The notes beneath the pieces were generated by a model, which had not been told where the DNA came from, did not search any database, and saw only the letters and a list, made by a program, of their open reading frames with translations. Positions 7,871-15,899 of a DNA stretch of 64,000 bases are shown piece after piece (the first letter of the stretch is position 1; every line of letters begins with the position of its first letter). The stretch is from positions 1 to 64,000 of IMG/VR virus record IMGVR_UViG_3300028581_000018; one strand, given 5' to 3'. This DNA is from a virus. A program made the position numbers and the translations under genes.

Positions 7871-8836
7871 ATGATTAAAACCAAGAATATAGTATTTGAT
7901 ATAGAAAATGTACCTGCTACCTGGGTTTTTGAACACTACTTGTGTTGTGAGCCACTCACTGGTCAAAATGTAAAGATCAACTCTGTATTTAACCCAAATG
8001 ATAAAAATCCTTCAATGTTTCTCTATGTCAACCCAACAGGTAGATATAAATACAAGGATTTTTCTACTGGAGCCCAAGGTGATCAAATTGATTTAGTAGC
8101 AGAACTATTTAGTATATCCCGTGTAGAAGCTATCAACAAGATAATGCACGAGTATTCTAAAAGCAACAACACAGAAAGTCAACAAAGAATAATCAAAAAA
8201 GAAGTTTTTAGGATTGAAGAACACTCAATGCGCCACTGGACTGATCAAGATGCTAAGTTTTGGCAGCGATACCATATTGGTAGCGCAATACTTGACCATT
8301 ATAATGTACAGCCTTTAGAAAGCTATACTTATTCTAAAACAAAAGGTGCTGAGATTAAATATTCTAAGATTTCTAAGAACTATGTATATGGTTATTTTAA
8401 AGAAGATGGTACTCTATATAAGATATATCAGCCATATAGTACCACCGCCAAGTTTTTAAAAGTCAAATCTTACATTCAAGGTCTAGATCAGTTACAAAAT
8501 GACAAAGATGTCTTGTTTATACTGTCTTCACTAAAAGATCTTATGGCTTTTAGAATACTAGGTTTTAACAATGCTACATTTCTGGCACCAGATAGTGAAA
8601 ACTCTGTTATACCAGAAAAAACCATGTCAAAGTTAAAAAGCAGCTTTTCTCAAGTGATTGTTATATTTGATAATGATCAGGCAGGTATAAACTCTATGAT
8701 TAAATATGAGCAGTTATACTCGATTAGAAGTGTGCACTTAACTCTTGATAAGGATGTGGCTGATTGTGTTAAGCGTCACGGTGTAGATACCACCCGGCAA
8801 GCAATTGTAACCTCCTATAAACAGAAATATGGGTAA
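7871..8836 (+). CDS. DnaG-type primase with TOPRIM domain
   Basis: The N-terminal part (about residues 25-90) resembles the primase zinc-domain region without its Cys ligands: NPNDKNPSMFLYV, YKYKDFSTGAQGDQIDLVAE. The TOPRIM core has SLKDLMAFRILGF, then VIVIFDNDQAG with metal-binding Asp267 and Asp269. The Glu expected in the first TOPRIM motif is replaced (ILSSLKD). I recall phage relatives with TKSLKD in that place, so this may be a family trait rather than loss. It would lay RNA primers with the helicase at 4865. It follows a terminator at 7827, and no promoter is obvious in the 18-base gap. Confidence 0.8.
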   Translation: MIKTKNIVFDIENVPATWVFEHYLCCEPLTGQNVKINSVFNPNDKNPSMFLYVNPTGRYKYKDFSTGAQGDQIDLVAELFSISRVEAINKIMHEYSKSNNTESQQRIIKKEVFRIEEHSMRHWTDQDAKFWQRYHIGSAILDHYNVQPLESYTYSKTKGAEIKYSKISKNYVYGYFKEDGTLYKIYQPYSTTAKFLKVKSYIQGLDQLQNDKDVLFILSSLKDLMAFRILGFNNATFLAPDSENSVIPEKTMSKLKSSFSQVIVIFDNDQAGINSMIKYEQLYSIRSVHLTLDKDVADCVKRHGVDTTRQAIVTSYKQKYG

Positions 8837-9023
8837 ACCATTTGATGATTTTAGAACGTATGTTGAAAAAATAGCTAAAGAATTTCCAGAAGAAAGCGAA
8901 AGCCTTTTTATTCTTTATCTTAGTTGTGGTCAAGAAATTGACGACGGCGCACCAGTAGATGAAACAATCTATGAATACATTGCAGAAATTGAAGATATAA
9001 TAAAACAGTTAAAAAATGAGTAA
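8829..9023 (+). CDS. Small acidic hypothetical protein, 64 aa
   Basis: Starts inside the end of the primase gene (ATGGGTAA overlap, 8 bases) and ends overlapping the RuvC-like gene by 8 bases, so it sits in a translationally coupled operon. It is acidic and helical (FRTYVEKIAKEFPEESESLF, YEYIAEIEDIIKQL). No known motif. Confidence 0.65.
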   Translation: MGKPFDDFRTYVEKIAKEFPEESESLFILYLSCGQEIDDGAPVDETIYEYIAEIEDIIKQLKNE

Positions 9024-9519
9024 ATACATAACCGTTGATCCTGGTAAAAAAGGAGCAATCATTTTTAGAGACAGTGATAATAAGATTACAGTTTTTAAAA
9101 TGCCATTGATTAAAGATCAGCTAGATTATTATGAGTTTAACAAACTAATCAAAAGTATTAAACAAGAACATCCTGATGTAAAACTAGTATGCGAAAAAGT
9201 TGGAGTAATCTTTGGTACCAGCAAAACTACTGCATTCTCTATGGGTCACCAATCTGGTGCTATTGAAATGTGTGCTATTGCTAATGATATAATCTACACT
9301 TTAGTACCTCCTAAAACTTGGCAGAAAGTAATGTTTTTAGGAATACCAGCTATTCAAAAAGCAAAAAGCTCTGCTAATGATACAAAAGCTATGGCTCTAA
9401 TCGCAGCTAAAAGATTGTTCCCAGAGGATATGCTAAAAACAAATCCTAAGAATAAACCCCACGACGGAATAGTAGACGCATTATTAATCTCTGAATACGC
9501 ATGTCGAACAAATTTGTAA
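9016..9519 (+). CDS. RuvC-like RNase H-fold nuclease (Holliday junction resolvase type)
   Basis: The three acidic blocks of the RuvC family are visible: VDPGKKGAI with Asp8, the strand ending in VCEKVG with Glu near residue 60, and the C-terminal helix HDGIVDALLISEY with paired Asp near residues 149-154. Length (167) matches RuvC and phage resolvases. It would cut branched DNA before packaging or during recombination. Catalysis is inferred from intact acidic residues. Confidence 0.8.
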   Translation: MSKYITVDPGKKGAIIFRDSDNKITVFKMPLIKDQLDYYEFNKLIKSIKQEHPDVKLVCEKVGVIFGTSKTTAFSMGHQSGAIEMCAIANDIIYTLVPPKTWQKVMFLGIPAIQKAKSSANDTKAMALIAAKRLFPEDMLKTNPKNKPHDGIVDALLISEYACRTNL

Positions 9520-9707
9520 CAACAGAAATAGAAAATAAAGCTCAAGAGCTTATTGAAAATTATAGCCTCGAAGGTGCTATAAAACAAGCTCAACAGGTAA
9601 TATTCTTTGCAGAAGAAAATCCTTTACCTATAGCTGAAAATAAATTAAAAGTCTGGAATAAAACATTAACATATTTACTAAGTAAGCAAAATGACAGAAA
9701 CAAATAG
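9501..9707 (+). CDS. Small hypothetical helical protein, 68 aa
   Basis: Overlaps the resolvase gene by 19 bases and the next gene by 17. It is helical and charged (IENKAQELIENYSLEGAIKQ, ENKLKVWNKTLTYLL). In many Bacteroidota phages such a small protein with a YSLEGAIKxAQ pattern sits in accessory clusters. No function can be assigned. Confidence 0.65.
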   Translation: MSNKFVTTEIENKAQELIENYSLEGAIKQAQQVIFFAEENPLPIAENKLKVWNKTLTYLLSKQNDRNK

Positions 9708-10080
9708 CTATGTTGAAAAGTTAGAGAACATATGTAAAATGCTAAATGGTCAAAAAGAAGACATAACTATCGCAATGTTTTCTTTAAAACAAGAACAAAA
9801 AAACTTACTAGAATTATTAGTCCTTTTAATAAAGCTTAGAGGTATTAAACTAGAATGTGACCAGGTAAATTTTAGTCTAATAGCACAAATTATGAATGAC
9901 CAGCTGAGTATAAACAGTTATACTAAAGCTTTTCATTTAGTATATGATGATGATTCTCTTTATCTATTGATGCATGAAACTATAAGAAATGCAACAACTA
10001 GAATTAATTATGAAATACTAAATAGTTGTTCAGATGTAAAAAAAGTCAAAATACAATTTCAAATCGTAGACAATGAATAG
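9691..10080 (+). CDS. Hypothetical protein, 129 aa
   Basis: Predicted mostly helical, with a Leu-rich central region (LLELLVLLIKLRGI) and an acidic C-terminal third. No recognised motif. Its stop overlaps the start of the split metallopeptidase/VWA gene by 8 bases, so it is probably translated from the same message. Confidence 0.6.
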   Translation: MTETNSYVEKLENICKMLNGQKEDITIAMFSLKQEQKNLLELLVLLIKLRGIKLECDQVNFSLIAQIMNDQLSINSYTKAFHLVYDDDSLYLLMHETIRNATTRINYEILNSCSDVKKVKIQFQIVDNE

Positions 10081-10290
10081 ACATGAAACACTAGCAAAGG
10101 CTGTTAAAAACCTTATGCTAAAAGAACCATTTTATGGCATATTTGCTCTTAGTTTAAACAAAGAGTTTTCTGATGTTGTACCCACAGCAGGTGTAGCAAA
10201 AATGGGTATTAACTACAAGTTAGCTATTAACCCAACATTCTGGGATAGCTTGGAAATGAATGTAAAAGAAGGAGTACTTCAACACGAGCT
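10073..10290 (+). CDS. Metallopeptidase/VWA protein, exon 1 of 3
   Basis: First exon of a gene joined as 10073-10290, 11395-12175 and 13139-13327 (395 residues). It encodes residues 1-73 and ends within codon 73 (CT, completed by A from exon 2). The end reads VLQHEL, and joining to exon 2 gives HELLH at residues 71-75, the zinc-binding motif of the DUF2201-type putative metallopeptidases that are fused to a C-terminal VWA-like domain. If read straight through, the frame stops in the intron at 10327, which would look like a truncated gene. It overlaps the upstream gene by 8 bases. Confidence 0.85.
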
Positions 10291-10496
10291 CAATGTAAGG
10301 GCTCCTCGTATAGGAATATACGTGTAAAATATCTTAAATTGACGGGAACCGCCTTAGAGCTTTGTGCACCAAACATGAGTAGTGATACATTATGTGGCCA
10401 GAATAATTACCTGGGTATGGTAAAAGAAACAAAGATTGGCAAATCCGCAGCGAAATTTTTTGGTTTTATCAATTATTTTTGGTATATTATAACATA

Positions 10497-10504
10497 TATA
10501 TTTA
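10497..10504 (+). promoter_or_regulatory. Promoter-like box before the intron 1 endonuclease
   Basis: TATATTTA differs by one base from TAnnTTTG and lies 3 bases before the ATG at 10508, the same close placement as the boxes before the endonucleases in introns 3 and 4. If active, the transcript would be leaderless or nearly so. Confidence 0.3.
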
Positions 10505-10507
10505 CAT

Positions 10508-11344
10508 ATGCTAAACCCAGAAATAAAAGAACAGATTGTTAAGGAGTATGTTACCTTTAAAAAATCAGCATATACGATAGCTAAGATGTTAAACATCAAT
10601 ATAAAATCCGTATATAGAACGCTAAAAGCAAAAGGAAAATCTTCAAGAACAATGTCACAAGCAGCAATGAGATACACAGACAATACATCTTTTTTCAACA
10701 ATATAAATTGTGAAAAAAAAGCTTATTGGTTGGGTGTATTATATGCTGACGGTAATGTTTCAACTATTAAAAAAGGTTCGGGACAAGTATTTTTAACATC
10801 TTCAGACAAAGAATGGGTAGAAAGTTTTTTAAAAGATTTAGACTCAAACAGAATGTGTCATAAAGAAACACATAACAAGTTTAAATCTGTCATATGGAAA
10901 GCTCAAATTACCTCAAATGAAATGCACCAAGCTTTAGTAAAGTTAGGTTGCGTTCCTAAAAAGTCTTTAGTTATAAGATTGCCTTTATTGTCTTCAAGAC
11001 TTATGCCTCACTTTATCCGAGGATATTTTGATGGAGACGGTAGTGTAGGTGCTTATAAAAACATTCAATCTTCTGAATGGAAAATACTCAAAAGTAGTAT
11101 CTGTTCGGGCTCTGAAGAGTTTATAAAAGATATTCTTAAAATATTACCTGTGAAAAACAAAAAATATAGTTATAAAGGAGTCTACATATTACAGCTTTCT
11201 TTACATGATACACTGAGATTATACAATTACATGTATAACGACGCTACAGTATACTTAGAGAGAAAGAAAAAAGTATTTGATGACTATTTTAAAATCTATA
11301 TTCCAAAAAAGACGTTCAACGACTACAATAGATTACCCAAATAA
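10508..11344 (+). CDS. LAGLIDADG homing endonuclease with N-terminal HTH (intron 1)
   Basis: Would cut the intronless allele of the VWA gene to spread intron 1. An N-terminal helix-turn-helix (EQIVKEYVTFKKSAYTIAKM, then NIKSVYRTLKAKG, residues about 5-40) precedes two LAGLIDADG motifs: AYWLGVLYADG near residue 77 and FIRGYFDGDGS near residue 174. The Asp of each DG pair is intact, so it looks active. 278 residues is typical for a two-motif monomer. It is related to the intron 2 endonuclease (shared INCExKAYWLG and GYFDGDGSV) but has an extra HTH. It ends 5 bases before the S element. Confidence 0.9.
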   Translation: MLNPEIKEQIVKEYVTFKKSAYTIAKMLNINIKSVYRTLKAKGKSSRTMSQAAMRYTDNTSFFNNINCEKKAYWLGVLYADGNVSTIKKGSGQVFLTSSDKEWVESFLKDLDSNRMCHKETHNKFKSVIWKAQITSNEMHQALVKLGCVPKKSLVIRLPLLSSRLMPHFIRGYFDGDGSVGAYKNIQSSEWKILKSSICSGSEEFIKDILKILPVKNKKYSYKGVYILQLSLHDTLRLYNYMYNDATVYLERKKKVFDDYFKIYIPKKTFNDYNRLPK

Positions 11345-11394
11345 GGGTAAAGGTATAGTCTGATCTCATATGAAAGTATGAGTTAACACAAATG

Positions 11395-12175
11395 ATTACA
11401 CATAGCATTCTTTCATCTCTATTTGCAAGATGCATATAATGATAAAGAACTATTTAATGTGGCTGCTGACATGGAGGTAAATCAGTACATTGAACGTGAG
11501 AATCTTCCAGAAGAGGGCATTTTCATAGAAAATTATCGAGAGCTTAATCTTGATAAGAAAGCCGGTAGTGATTACTATTACAAAGCTCTTCAAAAAGCTC
11601 AAGATCAAAAAGATAAAAAGGGCACATGTGGTTGTGGAGCAATGGATGATCTTCTTGACAAAATTAGAAATGGTGAACCATTACCTTGTGATCATCCTAA
11701 CTGGAAAGATTTTGAAGGATTAACAGATGCTGAAAAGCAACTACTCAAAAGGCAAACTACACATTTAATTAAAGATGTACAAAATGCTCTAAAAGGTAGA
11801 GGTACAATGCCTGGTGAAATTGCAGAGCTTATTGAAATGATGAAAGATATACCGCCAAAATTTGACTGGCGCCAATATCTTCGTCGTTTTACTGGTGGCT
11901 CCATTATTCCTTACACTAAAAAACTAAGACGTAAATACAACAAACGCTATGAAGACAATCCAGGTTTAAAGATTAAATACCACAAACATCTATTAGTAGC
12001 TATTGACACATCTGGTTCTGTTAATACAAGTGAGCTCAAAGAATTTGTAAACGAGCTTGTTCACATTCACAAAACCGGTGGTCAAATTACTGTTGCACAA
12101 ACAGACACCGCTATTTCTAAAATGGAAAAATTTAATCCTCGAGAGATTGAATATAAAATTCATGGTCGTGGAGGT
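11395..12175 (+). CDS. Metallopeptidase/VWA protein, exon 2 of 3
   Basis: Encodes residues 73 (last base of codon) to 333. After splicing it supplies the second His of HELLH and the following helix (IAFFHLYLQD), then AADMEVNQYIE, whose acidic residues are likely ligands. A Cys-containing linker (GTCGCGAMDD) and a PPKFDWRQYLRRF segment lead to the VWA-like domain, with MIDAS residues D277-T-S-G-S281 in VAIDTSGSV. It ends at Gly333 in HGRGG. Without joining, a gene caller would start it at a TTG (11423) and run to 12208 in the intron. Confidence 0.9.
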
Positions 12176-13138
12176 AAAATTGGTGCCTCCCTATACAGTA
12201 ATGTATAGAAAAAAATGCTGTAAATTGCGGGAAGTTGCTTAGAGCTTTCATTACCAACTATATATGGTGACATGATATAGGGCTGAAGTAATTACTCAGA
12301 TATGGTAAAAAGATGAAAGATTGCATAATCCGCAGCAAAATCTCTTGTATATAAATATAAATTTCGTATATTGGTTGTATAACAATACCACAATGAAACG
12401 AATTTATAATGTAAACGATGATTATTTTGAGACTATTAATTGTGAACAAAAAGCTTACTGGTTAGGTTTTTTGTGTGCTGATGGCTGGATTAACAAACGT
12501 TCTACTGGACAAGATCGTTTAGTTTTAGATATTTCAATAAAAGACAAAGAACACTTATATATATATAAGAAAGATCTTAGTTTTGAGGGAAATATTAAAG
12601 ACTACATAATAAAGTCTGGAGAATTTAAAGGTTATCAGCATAGTTCTGTATCAATAACTTCACAAAAACTAGTTGATTCATTATCAAAATATGGTTGTAC
12701 ACCAAATAAATCATTGACTCTTACATTTCCAGATATACCTATAAAATGGATAAACCATTTTGTTAGAGGATATTTTGATGGAGATGGTAGTGTATTTATT
12801 TCAAATGAAAAACATTGGAGAAGTAAAAAAATTTCACCGGTAATTCATTATAGATTTATTGGAACTAAAAAGTTTCTTAACGATATAAATACACATATTG
12901 GTCTTGATGGTTATATTTCACAACCTAAAGGTAAAGCTTACGAACTAGCTTATAAAAGGAACAAAAAGTTAATTCCTTTTTATATTTACCTGTATACAAA
13001 TGCTACTGTTTATTTAAAACGTAAACAAGAAATTTTTTCTTCTCATATACAAGAGAGATGTTCAGAGACTATAATCAGCCAACTTAATAAAGTTGAAGGG
13101 ATAGTCCGAGTATAAATGAAAGTTTATACAGAAAATCG
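12176..13138 (+). ncRNA. Group I intron 2 (at the MIDAS Thr of the VWA gene)
   Basis: Exon end GGAGGT (12170-12175) pairs over six bases with guide GCCTCC (12185-12190), the last pair being U-G. The intron ends at G13138. Core elements: AAATTGCGGGAA (12222-12233), AATCCGCAGCAAAA (12327-12340) and GAAGGGATAGTCCGAG (about 13095-13110). Splicing joins Gly333 to ACA GAT TTT, giving GRGGTDFQPV, where the Thr is the MIDAS Thr. The endonuclease frame lies between R and S, and its last codons contain S. Confidence 0.9.
12393..13115 (+). CDS. LAGLIDADG homing endonuclease (intron 2)
   Basis: Start taken at ATG 12393 (MKRIYNVNDDYF), the first Met after the intron core, rather than an in-frame ATG at 12321 that lies in the ribozyme core. 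Two LAGLIDADG motifs are visible: AYWLGFLCADG near residue 22 and FVRGYFDGDGSV near residue 128, both with intact acidic residues. 240 residues. It lacks the HTH of its intron 1 relative. The last codons (GIVRV) double as the 3' strand of P7, so coding and ribozyme sequence overlap. Confidence 0.9.
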   Translation: MKRIYNVNDDYFETINCEQKAYWLGFLCADGWINKRSTGQDRLVLDISIKDKEHLYIYKKDLSFEGNIKDYIIKSGEFKGYQHSSVSITSQKLVDSLSKYGCTPNKSLTLTFPDIPIKWINHFVRGYFDGDGSVFISNEKHWRSKKISPVIHYRFIGTKKFLNDINTHIGLDGYISQPKGKAYELAYKRNKKLIPFYIYLYTNATVYLKRKQEIFSSHIQERCSETIISQLNKVEGIVRV

Positions 13139-13327
13139 ACAGATTTTCAACCAGTAATAGATTATTATAGAGAAAACCTTAAAAAGTACACAGCGCTAAT
13201 CTTCTTTACTGATGGTGAAGCGCCAACCCCACAAGATGCAGCAGGTAAAATCTTATGGGTGTTATCATCAAGTTCAAGAGACTGTGACCATTTACCTGGA
13301 CAAACTGTTAAACTAGAAACAAAATAA
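13139..13327 (+). CDS. Metallopeptidase/VWA protein, exon 3 of 3
   Basis: Encodes residues 334-395. It opens with the MIDAS Thr334 (TDFQPVIDYY) and contains FFTDGEAPTP with Asp358, the last MIDAS residue. It ends LPGQTVKLETK at TAA 13325-13327. The full protein of 395 residues, metallopeptidase (HELLH) plus VWA, pairs in bacteria with MoxR-type AAA+ ATPases. Here the ATPase gene starts 11 bases downstream. The exon has no start codon of its own and is missed unless splicing is considered. Confidence 0.85.
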   Translation, partial: TDFQPVIDYYRENLKKYTALIFFTDGEAPTPQDAAGKILWVLSSSSRDCDHLPGQTVKLETK

Positions 13328-13338
13328 TTTAAACAAAC

Positions 13339-13469
13339 ATGAACAACGTAGTAAAACTAAATCTTGACGAGCTAAAAGACTTTTTACGTCACATTGTAGT
13401 AAATAATCAACATATTCAAAAAGAAGGAAAGATTCCTGTAGCAGTAAATATTGAAGGCGAAGCGGGGCT
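13339..13469 (+). CDS. MoxR-type AAA+ ATPase, exon 1 of 3
   Basis: First exon of 13339-13469, 14557-14851 and 15900-16649 (391 residues). It encodes residues 1-43 and two bases of codon 44. The text reads VNIEGEAGL, and joining to exon 2 gives Walker A GEAGLGKT (residues 40-47). The start ATG is 11 bases after the VWA gene, indicating a co-expressed pair. An uninterrupted reading would end at the TAA at 13480-13482. Confidence 0.85.
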
Positions 13470-13487
13470 TAATTCAAAATAAATGTA

Positions 13488-13495
13488 TATCTTTG
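13488..13495 (+). promoter_or_regulatory. Promoter box of the intron 3 endonuclease
   Basis: TATCTTTG is an exact TAnnTTTG -7 box, ending 4 bases before ATG 13500. The same arrangement (TATCTTTGTAAyATGAA) precedes the intron 4 endonuclease. A start point about 7 bases from the box centre would fall at the ATG, giving a leaderless message. No clear -33 TTTG is visible. Confidence 0.5.
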
Positions 13496-13499
13496 TAAC

Positions 13500-14270
13500 A
13501 TGAAGAAGTTACTTTCGGAGTGTTTACACAAAGACTTAAACCAAAAGTGTGGTATTTACAAAATTACTTGTAATGAACACAGTTATATTGGAAACAGTAT
13601 TAATATTTATTATAGGCTAAAAAGACATATATCTGATTTGTTAAAAAACAAACATGCAAATAGATATATGCAAAATGCTTTTAATAAATATGGAAAGGAT
13701 AGTTTTGAGTTTGATATAATAGAAGAATGTAGTAAAACAGTTTTAATTAAAACTGAAGCTTATTATATACAATCTATGAATCCAGATTTAAACCTAATTC
13801 AAGATCCTGTTGTAGTTATACATAGTAATGAAACATTACTTAAAATTTCTACAACATTGAAAGAAGCATATGCTTCTAAAAGAATTAAGAATCCTATATC
13901 AAAAACTGTTCATCAATATAATATAAATGGTTTTTACCTTAAATCTTATGAATCTTGTACTGAAGCAGAAAAACAATTAGACTTGCCAAAAGGTAAAGTT
14001 TCAAAAGTTGCTTCAGGAAAAGGTTTTTCTTGCGGAAACTATAGATGGTGTTATGAAAAAAAAATTAAACTAGAAAAATCCAATATTACACATAAAGGAA
14101 ATAAGATAGTTTATGCATATAATCATAACAACATATTAGTTGGAGAATGGAAAAGTATTAATGATGTATGTCATCACTTAAAACTAAGTCATTCAGCAAT
14201 GTCAATAAGAATAAAAAAAGGTAATTACTATAACGGTTTAAAATATACATTTAACCCAGGTTCCGGGTAA
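13500..14270 (+). CDS. GIY-YIG homing endonuclease (intron 3)
   Basis: GIYKITCNEHSYIGNS (residues about 19-34) is the GIY-YIG motif, followed by YRLKRHISDL with the catalytic-type Arg, the NxYMQNAFNKYGKDSFEF segment and IIEECSKTVLIKTEAYYI with the metal-binding Glu. The C-terminal half carries NUMOD-like DNA-binding repeats (VHQYNINGFYLKSYESCTEAE, VYAYNHNN...GEWKSINDV). 256 residues. It lies in the P1 loop, and its last codons (NPGSG) contain the intron's guide sequence. It has its own promoter box. Confidence 0.9.
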   Translation: MKKLLSECLHKDLNQKCGIYKITCNEHSYIGNSINIYYRLKRHISDLLKNKHANRYMQNAFNKYGKDSFEFDIIEECSKTVLIKTEAYYIQSMNPDLNLIQDPVVVIHSNETLLKISTTLKEAYASKRIKNPISKTVHQYNINGFYLKSYESCTEAEKQLDLPKGKVSKVASGKGFSCGNYRWCYEKKIKLEKSNITHKGNKIVYAYNHNNILVGEWKSINDVCHHLKLSHSAMSIRIKKGNYYNGLKYTFNPGSG

Positions 14271-14556
14271 AAATTGGGTGAATTGCTGGAAGTTCCTAAA
14301 GCTTTGTTAGCTACAACATAACTGGAAACGGTAAGTGTGAATGCTTGAAAATAACAAAGATTTCCTAATGGATAATCAGCAGCCAAGTCTAGACCTAAAT
14401 GGTCTGGAAAGGTTCAACGACTAGGTATTGAAACTATAGAAATATAGAATATAATATACCCAAGAGTGCCCAACACCAAATAATTGGTGAAGATATAGTC
14501 TGAACTATAGTGAAAGCTATAGAAACAAGGATAAAGAGCCTTGTGATAACAAAATG

Positions 14557-14851
14557 TGGTAAGACATCATCTTTACTGCAGTTAGCTGAAGAGCTAAATA
14601 TGCAAATTGTAAAATTATCACTATCTCAGATTGAAGAGCTTGGTGACCTTGTTGGTTTTCCAGTTAAAGAATTTGAGATGGTAAAAGATGACGGTAAAAA
14701 AGTTTGGATTCAGGATGCAGTAATGCCTATGTATATTCAAGCAAAATACAAACCCACGGGAGAAAAGCGTATGACTCACGCTGCTCCAGAGTGGATTCAA
14801 GGTCGCGGTGAAGGCGGCTTCTTAATACTCGATGATTACACGAGGGCGGAT
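14557..14851 (+). CDS. MoxR-type AAA+ ATPase, exon 2 of 3
   Basis: Encodes residues 44 (last base) to 142. It completes Walker A (GKTSSLLQLAEEL) and contains the segment VKLSLSQIEELGDLVGFPV, typical of MoxR ATPases, and Walker B with its following turn, GGFLILDDYTRAD, ending at Asp142. Reading unspliced would start at an upstream intron ATG near 14510 and stop in the next intron at 14852-14854. Confidence 0.9.
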
Positions 14852-14895
14852 TAACAAAATATGCAGTCTAGTATTGTTTGTGTGAATGTTTCTAT

Positions 14896-14903
14896 TATCT
14901 TTG
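14896..14903 (+). promoter_or_regulatory. Promoter box of the intron 4 endonuclease
   Basis: TATCTTTG is an exact -7 box, with TTG 19 bases upstream (14874-14876) as a candidate -33. The box ends 4 bases before ATG 14908, matching the intron 3 endonuclease promoter. Confidence 0.5.
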
Positions 14904-14907
14904 TAAT

Positions 14908-15657
14908 ATGAAAACATTAACCACAGACAGCATCAAGATTGCATTAAATCGTGTAGGAATCTATAAAATTAAAATTAGTGATAAAGAATACATTGGTAGT
15001 TCTTGTAATATTGGTAGTCGTTTAAAACATCATTTGTGGTCTCTTCAACATTTAAAACATCATAACAGAACAATGCAAAACTTATTCAATAAGTATGGTA
15101 TTAATAATATCTACTTTGAGATTATAGAAGAATGTTCTGAAGAAGTTCTTATTGAAAGAGAAGCTTTTTATATTGAAACACTTAATCCTTATATAAATCA
15201 TATACTTGACCCTCAAAGTTTAGTAAGAGATGACGTATACAGAAAAAGAATAAGTGAATCTAGAAAAAAAGCTTATGCAAATGGTTTAAAACCACATAAT
15301 CTTAAAGCAGTTCATAAGTATTCGCTTGATAAAGGTGAGTATTTAGAAAGTTTTGAGTCTCTTACAGCTGCTGCTAAGTCTATTAATGCTAAGAGTATTA
15401 ATAGTATAAAAGCCGTATGTAATGGAAAACAAACTTCTGCGGGTGGTTATATTTGGTCTTATAATAAAGTTTCTTTAGTATTTTCTAAAGATAAAAAATA
15501 TAAGCTGCAGCCAGTATTACAATATACTATTGATGATATTTTTATCAAGAAATGGGAATCTATAAAACAAGCAAGTAAAGAACTTGGTATCTCTAATATA
15601 AATAGAGCAATATCTAAGAACTTAACTGCAGGTGGTTATAGATGGAAAAAAGCATAA
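14908..15657 (+). CDS. GIY-YIG homing endonuclease (intron 4)
   Basis: ATG 14908 (MKTLTTDSIKIAL) is preferred to one at 14878, which lies upstream of the promoter box. GIYKIKISDKEYIGSS near residues 26-41 is followed by IGSRLKHHL with the conserved Arg, RTMQNLFNKYG and IIEECSEEVLIEREAFYIE with the catalytic Glu. Two C-terminal NUMOD-like repeats end in GGYIWSY and GGYRWKKA. 249 residues. It is closely related in layout to the intron 3 enzyme (MQNxFNKYG, IIEECS) and sits in the same P1-loop position. Confidence 0.9.
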   Translation: MKTLTTDSIKIALNRVGIYKIKISDKEYIGSSCNIGSRLKHHLWSLQHLKHHNRTMQNLFNKYGINNIYFEIIEECSEEVLIEREAFYIETLNPYINHILDPQSLVRDDVYRKRISESRKKAYANGLKPHNLKAVHKYSLDKGEYLESFESLTAAAKSINAKSINSIKAVCNGKQTSAGGYIWSYNKVSLVFSKDKKYKLQPVLQYTIDDIFIKKWESIKQASKELGISNINRAISKNLTAGGYRWKKA

Positions 15658-15899
15658 AGTGGTAGGTTCGCCATAAATCATGTGAACTCAGGGGATATCC
15701 AGAGATGGGCAATCCTGAGCCAAGCCTTATAGGGATATAAGGAAGGTGCAACGACTAGTGTATGGAGTCTAGAACAGACAGTAAAACACCACGAGCGCAT
15801 GACACATATAAATATGTGAAGATATAGTCTGAACTGTGTGTATAATCTAAAACAAAGACACAGAACTACAAGATAAAGAACTTGTAGGATAACATAATG

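Larger units (their letters stand above)
10291..11394 (+). ncRNA. Group I intron 1 (in the HELLH motif of the VWA gene)
   Basis: The 5' exon end GAGCT (10286-10290) pairs with guide sequence GGCTC (10300-10304), with the required U-G wobble at the splice site. The intron ends with G11394. Core elements: P-like AAATTGACGGGAA (10336-10348), R-like ATCCGCAGCGAAA (about 10443-10455) and S-like AAGGTATAGTCTGA (11349-11362). Splicing fuses CT and A to restore Leu73 and the HELLH zinc motif. A LAGLIDADG endonuclease gene lies between R and S, that is in the P8 loop. Confidence 0.9.
13470..14556 (+). ncRNA. Group I intron 3 (inside Walker A of the MoxR gene)
   Basis: Exon end GGGGCT (13464-13469) pairs with guide GGTTCC (14259-14264) with U-G at the splice site. 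The guide sits after the endonuclease gene, so that gene fills the P1 loop. Core elements: GAATTGCTGGAA (about 14279-14292), ATAATCAGCAGC (14372-14383) and AAGATATAGTCTGA (14490-14503). It ends at G14556. Splicing gives CT+T GGT AAG ACA, that is L-G-K-T of Walker A. Confidence 0.88.
14852..15899 (+). ncRNA. Group I intron 4 (just after Walker B of the MoxR gene)
   Basis: Exon end GGCGGAT (14845-14851) pairs over seven bases with guide GTTCGCC (15666-15672), including U-G at the splice site. The guide again lies downstream of the endonuclease gene, placing that gene in the P1 loop. Core elements: R-like CAATCCTGAGCC (15709-15720) and S AAGATATAGTCTGA (15819-15832). It ends at G15899. Joining gives RAD-HRFMQACMEII, which aligns with no gap to the MoxR family helix after Walker B. 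Confidence 0.88.

Noticed and set aside
10073-10327. Truncated or frameshifted metallopeptidase pseudogene
   Set aside because: A group I intron with well-formed P1 and conserved core explains the break, and joined exons restore HELLH exactly.
11423-12208. Looks like a separate gene with a TTG start and a frame running to 12208
   Set aside because: The conserved frame extends upstream to 11395 and leaves the true exon at 12175. The rest is intron 2.
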